From positions 496,001 through 560,000 of the forward strand of contig CAWEKI010000009.1 in assembly GCA_963809695.1 (NCBI GenBank): a DNA stretch of 64,000 nt, written 5' to 3'. The translations under genes were made by a program, and so were the position numbers. Under the pieces are notes generated by a model. That model searched no databases. It saw nothing but the letters and a program-made list of their open reading frames with translations, and was not told the origin of the DNA. This document shows positions 54,432 to 62,672 of this stretch, in pieces; the first letter of the stretch is position 1; the number at the start of each line of letters is the position of its first letter. This DNA comes from JAGDMJ01 sp963809695 (GTDB lineage Bacteria > Bacteroidota > Ignavibacteria > UBA10030 > UBA6906).

Positions 54432-55860
54432 CGGTATTCTCCGTTTGATCGCTGGAAGAGTGGGGTGAGGGAAACGCCGCTGCATTCGTCAGCCGGGCGG
54501 CAAACGATCCGTCCATTTCATGGCGATGGGGCAGCGTAACGACAAAGCCCTCCGGCGTGACGAAATCGGCGGCGACAAAACGCCTGGCATCGTCGAGAAC
54601 GAACTCCGGATGCTTCTGCAGGAAGGATTTTACCACCTCCTGGTTTTCTTCCGGTTCAGTGGTGCAGGTGCTATAGACCAGAACGCCTCCCGGTTTCACC
54701 ATCAGAGCGGCATTCTCGATAATCTCGTTTTGGATCGCCCTGAGCTTGTGGATATCCGCGATATCCCGTTTCCATTTGATGTCCGGTTTTTTTGACAGGA
54801 CACCCAGGCCCGAGCACGGAGCATCCAAAAGCACTTTGTCGGCCGGTTCGACGCTCATCGTAGAGGCGTCGGCAGTCATGAACGTGACATTGCGAAGTCC
54901 AAGGCGGTCGCAGGAGGTTCGAATGAGGTTGAGCTTCCCCTCGTACTTGTCCACGGCAATAACCTGTCCGTCATTCCGCATGACCTCGGCGATATTGGTG
55001 GTCTTCCCCCCGGGTGCCGCACACAGGTCGATCACGCGTTCCCCGGGCCGCGGGTCCAGCAACAGGCAGGGAAGCGCAGCGCTTTCGTCCTGCACGGTGA
55101 AGAGTCCGTTCCGGAACGATTCCATCTGGCCGATGCGCGACAACCCGCGAGCCCGGACGAAGCGATCGAGGAAGCGTGACGGAGAAGCCTGTACCTGCAA
55201 TTGGTCCAGTATTTTGAGAAAGCTCGCGCGGTCCGTCTTCAGGTGATTGACCCGGAGCGAAAGATGGGGACGTTCATTGTTTGCCGTGAGGAGGGCTGTC
55301 GTTTCCTCTACGCCATATCGTTCCAGCCAGCGCTTCACCATCCAGAGAGGATGAGAGTAGAAGACGGCGATGTACTGCGCCTGGTCTTCTGCCGGATCGG
55401 GGTACCGGATGCCTTCAATATTGCGGATGATGTTCCGGAGGACCGCGTTCACCAACCCCGCGGGCTTCTCTCCCCGGATCCTCTTGATGAACTCCACCCC
55501 TTCATTGACCGCGGCGGCATGCGGTATGCGCTCAAGGAAAAGCACCTGGTACAATGCAACGCGAAGCGTGTTCTTGACGTTGATCTCGGACTTGGCGAAA
55601 TTTCCGTGGGAGAACCCGTTCAGGATCCAGTCCAGCTTGTTCTGCCACCGCAGTACCCCGTGGACCAGTTCGCTCAGCAACCCTTTGTCCGGGTCGCTCA
55701 ATTCGGGCGACTTGAGTTCCGCATCGAGCACCTTGTCGAGATAGGAATCCGTCCTCTCGACCCGGTTCAGGATTTTCACGGCAGTCCCGCGCGGCCCGCT
55801 GTAGAGGCTCTTTCGCTCTACCGGTGGAGTGCTTTCGGGCTCTGGAGATTGATCGTTCAT
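54424..55860 (-). CDS. rsmB: 16S rRNA (cytosine-967-C5)-methyltransferase RsmB
   Basis: 478 residues: an N-terminal NusB-like RNA-binding domain (about 20-165), then the SAM-dependent methyltransferase domain with LCAAPGGKTTNIAE, DKYEGKLNLI, the PCSGLGVLSKKPDIKW motif and the catalytic YSTCTTEPEENQ cysteines. It overlaps the start of kbl by eight bases. Lying after rpmE on the same strand, it is separated from it by a hairpin-containing gap. Confidence 0.96.
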   Translation of the reverse strand: MNDQSPEPESTPPVERKSLYSGPRGTAVKILNRVERTDSYLDKVLDAELKSPELSDPDKGLLSELVHGVLRWQNKLDWILNGFSHGNFAKSEINVKNTLRVALYQVLFLERIPHAAAVNEGVEFIKRIRGEKPAGLVNAVLRNIIRNIEGIRYPDPAEDQAQYIAVFYSHPLWMVKRWLERYGVEETTALLTANNERPHLSLRVNHLKTDRASFLKILDQLQVQASPSRFLDRFVRARGLSRIGQMESFRNGLFTVQDESAALPCLLLDPRPGERVIDLCAAPGGKTTNIAEVMRNDGQVIAVDKYEGKLNLIRTSCDRLGLRNVTFMTADASTMSVEPADKVLLDAPCSGLGVLSKKPDIKWKRDIADIHKLRAIQNEIIENAALMVKPGGVLVYSTCTTEPEENQEVVKSFLQKHPEFVLDDARRFVAADFVTPEGFVVTLPHRHEMDGSFAARLTNAAAFPSPHSSSDQTENTDG

Positions 55861-55934
55861 TGGTCGAAAATAGGAAAAGCCGGCGAGAGGCGTGGGATGA
55901 ACGAGTGTATTGCACCGTCATGGTACGTAAACGG

Positions 55935-55970
55935 CGACGTTCCGCACGGATATCTGCCGGCGGAACGTCG
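55935..55970. repeat. 11-bp inverted repeat between rpmE and rsmB
   Basis: CGACGTTCCGC (55935-55945) and GCGGAACGTCG (55960-55970) are perfect complements around a 14-base loop. No T-run follows on either side, so a factor-independent terminator is only partly supported; a protein-binding palindrome is an alternative. Confidence 0.5.
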
Positions 55971-56023
55971 AGTTGTGCAATTCTCCAAGGGATGCCTTCT
56001 GACCAGCTGTCGCACCCGCAGAA

Positions 56024-56245
56024 TTATGGTGCGGGAGTTTCTGCTTTCTTCTTCGCGTATTTCTTATTGTATCGCTCGACACGCCCGGCGGAGTCGACCA
56101 GCTTCTGACGACCTGTAAAGAAGGGGTGGCAGCTTGAGCAGATTTCGATCTTCAGGTTGCCCGCCGTTGACCTGGTCTCGAAGGTGTTGCCACACACGCA
56201 CGTAACAACAGCTTTTTTGTAGTCTGGATGGATGCCGTCTTTCAT
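56024..56245 (-). CDS. rpmE: Large ribosomal subunit protein bL31
   Basis: 73 residues from ATG 56245 (AAAGGAAG upstream; a TTG at 56251 is in frame). The start MKDGIHPDYKKAVVTC and the zinc cysteines in CVCGN and CSSCHPFFTGRQKLVDSAGRVERY define a zinc-binding (C+) bL31. It has its own promoter. Confidence 0.97.
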   Translation of the reverse strand: MKDGIHPDYKKAVVTCVCGNTFETRSTAGNLKIEICSSCHPFFTGRQKLVDSAGRVERYNKKYAKKKAETPAP

Positions 56246-56292
56246 CAGCAAAGCTTCCTTTCTTGCAGCGAATCAACAGAATAAAGTGCTTT

Positions 56293-56321
56293 AATATACC
56301 AAATCCTCCAGAGAGAAGCAA
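56293..56321 (-). promoter_or_regulatory. Sigma70-type promoter of rpmE
   Basis: Minus strand: TTGCTT (56316-56321), 17-base spacer, TATATT (56293-56298), 47 bases before ATG 56245. Confidence 0.65.
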
Positions 56322-56337
56322 CCGTCCGGCAGAAGGG

Positions 56338-56366
56338 TTGAATTTAGCCGGTGGAATTGATAGATT
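56338..56366 (+). promoter_or_regulatory. Sigma70-type promoter of the PorQ-like gene
   Basis: TTGAAT (56338-56343), 17-base spacer, TAGATT (56361-56366), 36 bases before ATG 56403. It is divergent from the rpmE promoter 16 bases away. Confidence 0.6.
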
Positions 56367-56402
56367 AGACAGAACGAACTACCCTTCACGCGTGGAGAGG
56401 CT

Positions 56403-57338
56403 ATGAAAGCAACCGGCATTATTCTGGCCGCGCTTCTATTTTTTTCGCAAACCTGGTCGCAATCGAATACGGTCTATGATTTCCTGAGAAGTGACGTCAG
56501 TGCCCGGGCCGCTGCGCTCGCCGGAAGCTTTGTCACCATCGTGAACGACCCGAACGTGCTCTTTTACAACCCCGCCAGCATTGGCACGCTGGAGCAATCG
56601 TCCGGTTCCGTGGGTTTCTTCAAGCATTTGCTGGACATCAATTCCGGCTACGTTTCCTACGGACAGGAATTCGAAGGTATCGGCCACTTCGGCGTCGGCG
56701 TTCTCTACACGAATTATGGATCCTTCACTGAAACGGACGAATCGGACAACACACTTGGTACATTCAATGCAGCGGATTTTGCTGCGTCTGTCTGCTACTC
56801 TAACATTCTGGACGAGAATCTCTACTACGGTGTCGCCCTCAAATTCATCCATTCCTCCATTGCCGATGCCCGCTCCACCGGGCTGGCCACCGACCTCGGG
56901 ATACTCTACCATGTCCCCGACACCAAGCTGAACATTGGCGCCAGCGTCCGGAACCTGGGAAAGCAGCTTTCCGCTTATGTCACGACCAAAGAAGAACTTC
57001 CGCTCGACGTGTCGGTCGGAGCTTCCATCGTCCCCCGCGGGTTGCCGTTGCTGCTGAACGTCAACTTTCACAAGCTCAACGAGAGCGCGGACACGTTCGC
57101 CGACCGCTTCCGGTCATTCGCGGTCGGCGGTGAGTTCACACTGAGCAAGGTCCTCCAGCTTCGATTTGGCTACAACAACGAACAGCGGAAGGATTTGCAG
57201 ATCGAATCCACAAGCGGCCTCGCGGGATTCTCCGCCGGTCTGGGAATCACGGTCAGCGAGTACCGGATCGACTACGCCCTTTCTTCCCTCGGACAGATCG
57301 GAAGCCTGCACAGGATCTCGGTGGGGACGAATTTCTGA
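56403..57338 (+). CDS. PorV/PorQ-family outer-membrane beta-barrel protein
   Basis: 311 residues with a signal peptide ending near TWSQS. The mature N-terminus NTVYDFLRSDVSARAAALAGSFVTIVNDPNVLFYNPASIG is the hallmark of PorQ/PorV-type barrels linked to type IX secretion (FLxxxxSARAAALGG ... DDxxxxFxNPA). Alternating strands (GIGHFGVGVLYTNYG, LYYGVALKFIHSS, LNIGASVRNLGKQL) and a terminal aromatic TNF suggest a 14-strand barrel. PorQ-like is favoured over PorV by the YDFLR start. No other secretion gene is in the window and no cargo C-terminal sorting domain was recognised. Confidence 0.82.
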   Translation: MKATGIILAALLFFSQTWSQSNTVYDFLRSDVSARAAALAGSFVTIVNDPNVLFYNPASIGTLEQSSGSVGFFKHLLDINSGYVSYGQEFEGIGHFGVGVLYTNYGSFTETDESDNTLGTFNAADFAASVCYSNILDENLYYGVALKFIHSSIADARSTGLATDLGILYHVPDTKLNIGASVRNLGKQLSAYVTTKEELPLDVSVGASIVPRGLPLLLNVNFHKLNESADTFADRFRSFAVGGEFTLSKVLQLRFGYNNEQRKDLQIESTSGLAGFSAGLGITVSEYRIDYALSSLGQIGSLHRISVGTNF

Positions 57339-57368
57339 CGGGCTGACACCTCAAACGAAATGGTTCGG

Positions 57369-57416
57369 CCGACCCCAACGGGGTCGGACTCTGGAGGTCG
57401 GGCATCCCCCCCGACC
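57369..57416. repeat. Pair of adjacent GC-rich hairpins between convergent genes
   Basis: CCGACCCC-AAC-GGGGTCGG (57369-57387) and GGTCGGG (57396-57402)/CCCGACC (57410-57416) are two perfect hairpins sharing a CCGACC/GGTCGG core. They lie between the PorQ-like (+) and ZIP (-) gene ends, without T-runs. They could end transcription bidirectionally or belong to a palindromic repeat family. Confidence 0.55.
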
Positions 57417-57468
57417 GTAACAGTACCCCTGGCGATCCGATGACTCCCCTTCGCGGACGGTACACCCC

Positions 57469-58224
57469 CTAGTGCCCGTGCCCCACGAGCGGCCCCAGCA
57501 GCACCGAACCTCCGTAGAAAAGCAGCATCCCGCCGAATACCAGCAAGGGAATAATTCTGTTCTTGGAGTGGTTGATCTCGGGGATCAGGTCGCTCGCGCC
57601 GACATACGTGGCAATCCCGGCGGAAAACGCAAACGCAGCGCCCATGATGTTCTCGTTGATGTCCGAGAGGAGAAACACGCTGAGAATGCCGAGCATCGTT
57701 GCAACCCCGATGGCCGCCGACGCCAGGAACGCGGTCTGCCGCCGGTGAGCAGCCGCGAGCATGACCGATGCGATGGTGAGCCCTTCGGGTATCTTGTGGA
57801 GGAGAACGGCAAAGAAAATCAGGAGCCCGAGGTAGAAGTCGTACTTCATACCGACAGAAATGGCAAAGCCATCAAAGAACGAGTGAATGAAAAGACCCAG
57901 GAAGGTGGACACGCTAGCGATGGATGAGACCATCACGTCACGATGGGTCTCCTCGCCGAAGTGTAGATGCCCAACGATGGTGTGTTCAAAGAAGTGCAAA
58001 ACCGCGTACCCCAGCAGGATATACACCGGGGCGCGCACGCCCACGGCGTGAAGGCTCTCCGGAATAAGCTCCAGAAAAACGAGCGCGAGGATGAATCCGG
58101 CTCCCAGGGCGAGCAGGTATTCCTGCACCTGTTTTGGCCACTGCTTCCGCAGGACGACAAAGCTCCCCCCCAGCAGTTCTGCCAGCGCAGCCACAATTCC
58201 GTAAAAGATGATTAGGGCATCCAT
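57469..58224 (-). CDS. ZIP-family divalent metal transporter
   Basis: 251 residues from ATG 58224, whose A overlaps the preceding stop (TGATG); a TTG at 58227 is in frame. Eight hydrophobic helices are predicted. The ZIP metal-site helices carry HSFFDGFAI (TM4) and HKIPEGLTI (TM5), and a loop HFGEETH with His residues precedes TM4. Likely imports Zn2+ or a related metal across the inner membrane. It is the last gene of the FnIII-CPBP-TPR-ZIP operon. Confidence 0.92.
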   Translation of the reverse strand: MDALIIFYGIVAALAELLGGSFVVLRKQWPKQVQEYLLALGAGFILALVFLELIPESLHAVGVRAPVYILLGYAVLHFFEHTIVGHLHFGEETHRDVMVSSIASVSTFLGLFIHSFFDGFAISVGMKYDFYLGLLIFFAVLLHKIPEGLTIASVMLAAAHRRQTAFLASAAIGVATMLGILSVFLLSDINENIMGAAFAFSAGIATYVGASDLIPEINHSKNRIIPLLVFGGMLLFYGGSVLLGPLVGHGH

Positions 58225-59372
58225 CAATACGTTGCCGCTGATTTCAGGTATTGCACCGCCTGTTTGTGAGAGTCCTGGTATTCCTTCATCGAGAGCACCT
58301 TGTCGTACTGTGCAACGGCAAGGTCCCGCTTCCCGAGGATGTCGTAGATGTTCCCCGCTTTCAGGTTAGCCATCACCATGAACCCCGAAGGGCCTTTCGT
58401 GTCCAACTCCCTGCACAGCGAATCGCAACGGAAAAAATGGACGAGGGAAGATGCAAATTCCCGTGTGTTCATATCGCACACGGCAAGGTAGTACTCGGCC
58501 TCCCGCGCAGCATTCGTGGTGTAGCCCCGCTGCCCTGTTACCGCACGGTCAACAATCTCTCCGAATACCCGCCGGGTTTCGGGCCAGTTGTTCAGCGACG
58601 CATAGCAGCGGCCGACATACCTGTGGAAAAGCACATTGCCGTCAAAATCCCCATGCAAGCGCCGGGCAAGGACGAGCGCCTTGCTATAGTCCTTTTCGTA
58701 GAAGAAGTAAATCTGTATCAGGAAGTACGTGGTCTCGATAGAAGCGTACTTCCCCTTTTCCGAGGCGAGCGTGAGCTGCTCCAGCCCTTTCTCCTTATCT
58801 CCCGCGGGGACAAACAAGAGCAAAGGCTTCAGCCAGGGATATTCCATGGGGATGACGTCCGCGTAGTAGTTGTACATCCCCGTCCCAAGGAGAATATCGT
58901 AATTGTTTGGATCGAGTTCCATAGCCGTCTGGACAAGCGGCAGCGCCTTCCTTCCCGCATTTGCAGCAGCAAGGTAATCGTCACGGTGAAATTTCAGCCG
59001 CCCCCTGAAACCAATAGCGCCCCCTTTGAAAAAGATCGCCGTGACATTGTTCGGATCCGCGTCCAGAATGGAATCGCACATCTCGACCACGTTGTCCATC
59101 GCGTCGAAGAAGCTGTCATCGTACTGGGTATTGTCCAGATCAATCACAATGCGCCACCACGTGACCATGCCCAGGAAGAAATGCCCGGCAGGATCGTGCG
59201 GGCGCATGGCCACGAGCTGCTTGAACTCGGCCTCGGCCTTCTCGAATTCGAGATTGTACACCTCATGGATACCTTTGAACGTGATCGCATCGAACACCGA
59301 ATCGGACTGCGCATGCCCGGCAAGCACGCCCAGCATAGCCATGATCACGATCCCCGGCACACGCCTCTTCAT
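58224..59372 (-). CDS. Secreted TPR-like protein
   Basis: 382 residues from ATG 59372 (AAGGAG upstream). A signal peptide ends near LAGHAQ. The rest is helical repeats of TPR type (VYNLEFEKAEAEFKQLVAMRPHDPAGHFFLGM, ALPLVQTAMELDPNNYDILLG, KRDLAVAQYDKVLSM). No enzymatic motif is visible. Such periplasmic TPR proteins usually scaffold complexes. It is coupled to the CPBP gene (four-base gap) and to the ZIP transporter gene (TGATG). Confidence 0.85.
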   Translation of the reverse strand: MKRRVPGIVIMAMLGVLAGHAQSDSVFDAITFKGIHEVYNLEFEKAEAEFKQLVAMRPHDPAGHFFLGMVTWWRIVIDLDNTQYDDSFFDAMDNVVEMCDSILDADPNNVTAIFFKGGAIGFRGRLKFHRDDYLAAANAGRKALPLVQTAMELDPNNYDILLGTGMYNYYADVIPMEYPWLKPLLLFVPAGDKEKGLEQLTLASEKGKYASIETTYFLIQIYFFYEKDYSKALVLARRLHGDFDGNVLFHRYVGRCYASLNNWPETRRVFGEIVDRAVTGQRGYTTNAAREAEYYLAVCDMNTREFASSLVHFFRCDSLCRELDTKGPSGFMVMANLKAGNIYDILGKRDLAVAQYDKVLSMKEYQDSHKQAVQYLKSAATY

Positions 59373-59376
59373 ACGC

Positions 59377-60345
59377 TCACCGCTCCTTCGTGATGGCCGG
59401 AGGAACAAGATCCTCGATGGAATCGAGCGTGACCACGCCTCTCGGGCTTGCGATCCCGGCTGTCTTCAAGATGTACCATGTGCACATGATCAGTGCCAGG
59501 GTCGCCAGCACGCCCCCTTCCGGACCAAAGGGCCCTCCCGTGATCCACTCCGGGCCTGAGACTGTCGTCATAAAAACCCTGCGTCTCAGAAATTCCTCCC
59601 CGCTGGTGGGAAACGAAAACAGTGTGGTCTGACAGAAATTCCATGACGCATGAAGTCCAACCGGAAGCCAGAGGCTTCGGGTCTTCAAATACGCAAAGGA
59701 AAGCCAGAGGCCTGCCAGTGCCACGTTGACCGCCGCAAATACCGTCACATGCGGGTTCGCGAGATGGGACGCTCCGAAGAGCAGCGACATCATCATCGCA
59801 GCCGGCAAAAACGTGACCGCCTGCATGAGCGTTTGAAAGAGATAACCACGAAACATCAGTTCCTCACCGGCTGCCGCGAGCATGAAGAACAGTGCCGATA
59901 TCATGACACGTGTTGACACCTCCCCCGCTGACAGGCCGAGCGATGACCATCGAAGATAGCCGAGCCCGTACTGGACGAGGAAGACTCCCGCCATCATGAG
60001 AGTTCCGAGGAGACAACCGATTCCAAACTCTTTCCCCGCCGCCGGATGGAACCCCACGCCAATCGCGCCAAGCGGCTTCCGGTTCACAAAGCGCGTCATG
60101 ATCCAGCTTGCGGCCAGCAAGGCGATCACCAGCGTCAAAGACAGGAACACCGGGTCCACGTCAGGGAACACCATTGCAACGGGGGCGACAAGGAGCATTG
60201 CGACGGCAAGCGCCAGCAGAAGAAAAAGTAGCATCCGCCATCCAGCCCGCAACTCGTCATGGCGGCTGAAGAAAATACGGGAAAGGGCGAACCGGCGACG
60301 CGGCGCCGACCACCCGCCGTCCTGCTGCGCCCCGTTCTCTGTCAC
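59377..60345 (-). CDS. CPBP-family intramembrane glutamic endopeptidase
   Basis: 322 residues from GTG 60345, overlapping the upstream stop (GTGA). Multiple transmembrane helices and the CPBP/Rce1 motifs AAGEELMFRGYLFQ (EExxxR), FGASHLANPH and VGLHASWNFCQ are intact, so proteolytic activity is plausible. In this family roles range from prenyl-protein processing to bacteriocin immunity; the substrate here is unknown. Neighbours are envelope proteins in one operon. Confidence 0.92.
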   Translation of the reverse strand: MTENGAQQDGGWSAPRRRFALSRIFFSRHDELRAGWRMLLFLLLALAVAMLLVAPVAMVFPDVDPVFLSLTLVIALLAASWIMTRFVNRKPLGAIGVGFHPAAGKEFGIGCLLGTLMMAGVFLVQYGLGYLRWSSLGLSAGEVSTRVMISALFFMLAAAGEELMFRGYLFQTLMQAVTFLPAAMMMSLLFGASHLANPHVTVFAAVNVALAGLWLSFAYLKTRSLWLPVGLHASWNFCQTTLFSFPTSGEEFLRRRVFMTTVSGPEWITGGPFGPEGGVLATLALIMCTWYILKTAGIASPRGVVTLDSIEDLVPPAITKER

Positions 60346-61232
60346 GGCTGCGTCCCGGGGAGCGTCATCAGTGCGAGCGACTTCGTCTGCATCACCGCAG
60401 GATCCTTCTGGCTCGCATACAGCAACGCGGGAGTCCGTTGCAGCGACACCCGAATTTCCACCGCTCGGGACGGGAACGACGCCCCCGCCTTCAGATGTAC
60501 ATGGATACGCGCGTAGTTGTTCGTACCGTTGTCACCGACTACTTTGATGTAATATATCGTGTTGTCGGTTACCGTCACATGATCCAGTGTAAATGTCGAT
60601 GACGCCGGAAATGAAGCGAGATAGTAATCAAGTCCATCCGACTGGTGGGTCACCGTGGAGAAGTATGTCGTGTTCCAGACTGCAGTTAACGTGTTCATGC
60701 TCCAGAGTTCCAGCGCCTGGGCAACCTGTCCCAACCCTCCATAGAGGTAGAAGTCTGTCCGTGGCGCATTGGCCGAATTTATCGACAGCGCCGAAGGGTT
60801 GAGCGTCGCGGTGCCGGCATCCAGGGCGGATTCCACGGTCGTCACATTCGTCTTGTACTCGTACAAGACCAAGGGCGAGTCAAAGCGCGCCGCCGGCGCC
60901 CACTTGATCTCCGCTCCGTCGGATAACGCGCCCGAAACGCGACGGGAATATACGGTGAATGTCTTTTCGACCTGAGTGAGCGAGTCCGCCACGAAGGAGA
61001 GCGCGGTCTTGCCCAGCGTATCCCTTTTAGCACCCCATTGCACCACATAGCCCCCGAGTGAATCCGCCGGCCCGGAGGGGGGCGTCCACTGCAACCCTAC
61101 GCTCGTGCCGTTCACCGACAGCGCTTTCAGGTTCTCCGGCGGCCCCACCTGAGTGGATGGCGAGGTCGTGTCCAGGTTTTCCCCACACCCTGCAAGGACG
61201 AGCAGAAGCAAGAGACGAAGTTCTTTGTGCAT
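60342..61232 (-). CDS. Fibronectin type III lipoprotein
   Basis: 296 residues. A lipoprotein signal with lipobox LAGC (Cys about residue 16) is followed by one FnIII domain (about 28-105: GPPENLKALSVNGTSVGLQWTPP ... YVVQWG). A beta-rich C-terminal region with FYLYGGLGQVAQALELWSM and IHVHLKAG shows no further recognised domain. Probably a surface or outer-membrane-anchored binding protein. First gene of the FnIII-CPBP-TPR-ZIP operon, 38 bp after glyQS on the same strand. Confidence 0.83.
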   Translation of the reverse strand: MHKELRLLLLLVLAGCGENLDTTSPSTQVGPPENLKALSVNGTSVGLQWTPPSGPADSLGGYVVQWGAKRDTLGKTALSFVADSLTQVEKTFTVYSRRVSGALSDGAEIKWAPAARFDSPLVLYEYKTNVTTVESALDAGTATLNPSALSINSANAPRTDFYLYGGLGQVAQALELWSMNTLTAVWNTTYFSTVTHQSDGLDYYLASFPASSTFTLDHVTVTDNTIYYIKVVGDNGTNNYARIHVHLKAGASFPSRAVEIRVSLQRTPALLYASQKDPAVMQTKSLALMTLPGTQP

Positions 61233-61270
61233 AGGTTTTTTAGTAGTTGTGCGATACTTTGGCCGCAGAG

Positions 61271-62605
61271 CTACTCCGCAAGCCGTTCTCGAAGGAACCG
61301 CCCCAGTGCATCAGAGGCAATGCGTTCCTGCTTCATGGAATCCCGCTCACGTACTGTCACAGTCTGGTCCTGAAGCGTCTGGGAGTCCACCGTGATGCAA
61401 TACGGGGTTCCCGCTTCGTCCTGCCTCCTGTACCGCCGCCCCACGGCGCCGCTGTCGTCATAGAAGACCCGGAAATGCGGCCGGAGCGCTACCTCGATGG
61501 TCCGTGCGATCTCCGGCATGCCATCCCTGTTGACGAGCGGGAAGACCGCCGCTTTGATGGGCGCCAGCCGCCGGTGAAGCTTCATGACAACACGTGTCTC
61601 CATTTTGCCGTCCGCCGTCGGCGCCTGTTCCTCCCGGTACGCGTCCACCAGGAAGGCCATGAACGAGCGGCTGGCTCCCGCTGATGTCTCAATGATGAAT
61701 GGGGTGTACCGCTCCTTGGTCTCTTCGTCGTAATACTTCATCGACTTCCCGGAGTATTGCTCGTGGCGCGAGAGATCGAAATCGGTCCGGTTATGAATCC
61801 CCTCGATCTCTCCCCAGCCAAAGGGGAACTCGTACTCGATATCGTACGCATCCTTGGCGTAATGTGCCAGCTTGTCCGGTTCATGGCGGTGAAACTGCAG
61901 TTTTTCCCTGGCGATGCCCAGGTTCAGGAACCACTGCAACCGCTGTTCTTTCCAGTATGCAAACCAGTTCTCATCGGTCCCGGGCTTCACGAAGAACTGC
62001 ATTTCCATCTGCTCGAATTCGCGTGTCCGGAAGAGGAAGTTTTTGGTGTTGATCTCATTGCGGAACGCCTTGCCGATCTGCGCAATCCCGAAGGGGGGTT
62101 TCTGGCGAGACGCAGCCTGGACGTTCAGAAAGTTGACAAAAATCCCCTGCGCAGTCTCCGGGCGAAGGTAAACCACGGCACCGGAATCCTCCATCGGTCC
62201 AACGAAGGTCTTGAACATCAGGTTGAACTGCCGCGCCTCGGTGAATTTCCCCTCCGCCTGGCATTTTCCGGCTTTCCGCCCCTTGTAGGCGGGGTTTCCG
62301 CAGGGCGAATCCTCGATCTGATCAGCCCGGAAGCGGGCCTTGCATTCCCTGCAGTCTACCATGGGATCGGTGAAATTTTCCACATGACCGGAGGCCTCCC
62401 ACACGCGTGGGTGCATCAGAATTGCGGCGTCCAACCCTTCCACGTCTTCGCGGTAGGTCATGGTCTGCCACCATTGGTCTTTGACGTTCCGGAGGAGTTC
62501 CACGCCGAGCGGGCCATAGTCCCAGCATCCGTTCAGGCCCCCATAGATTTCGCTCGACTGAAACACAAAACCGCGCCGCTTGCTGAGCGAGACGATCTTG
62601 TCCAT
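61271..62605 (-). CDS. glyQS: Glycyl-tRNA synthetase, dimeric type
   Basis: Class II synthetase charging tRNA-Gly, single-chain alpha2 type. 444 residues from ATG 62605 (MDKIVSLSKRRGFVFQSSEIYGG, the family N-terminus). Class II motifs include YLRPETAQGIFVNF, GIAQIGKAFRNEI, REFEQMEMQFF and TPFIIETSAGASRSFMAFLVDAY; a CREC ... C zinc-like insertion is present. The start is uncertain. ATG 62605 lacks a well-spaced ribosome binding site, ATG 62701 overlaps the upstream gene, and a strong AAAGGAG (62667-62673) sits seven bases before an in-frame AUC at 62659. Confidence 0.95.
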   Translation of the reverse strand: MDKIVSLSKRRGFVFQSSEIYGGLNGCWDYGPLGVELLRNVKDQWWQTMTYREDVEGLDAAILMHPRVWEASGHVENFTDPMVDCRECKARFRADQIEDSPCGNPAYKGRKAGKCQAEGKFTEARQFNLMFKTFVGPMEDSGAVVYLRPETAQGIFVNFLNVQAASRQKPPFGIAQIGKAFRNEINTKNFLFRTREFEQMEMQFFVKPGTDENWFAYWKEQRLQWFLNLGIAREKLQFHRHEPDKLAHYAKDAYDIEYEFPFGWGEIEGIHNRTDFDLSRHEQYSGKSMKYYDEETKERYTPFIIETSAGASRSFMAFLVDAYREEQAPTADGKMETRVVMKLHRRLAPIKAAVFPLVNRDGMPEIARTIEVALRPHFRVFYDDSGAVGRRYRRQDEAGTPYCITVDSQTLQDQTVTVRERDSMKQERIASDALGRFLRERLAE

Positions 62606-62672
62606 GACTCCGCCGCCTTGCTGCACCGGGGGCTTCTGTGATTGTTGATCCTTGCCGATGGCGTTGCTCCTT

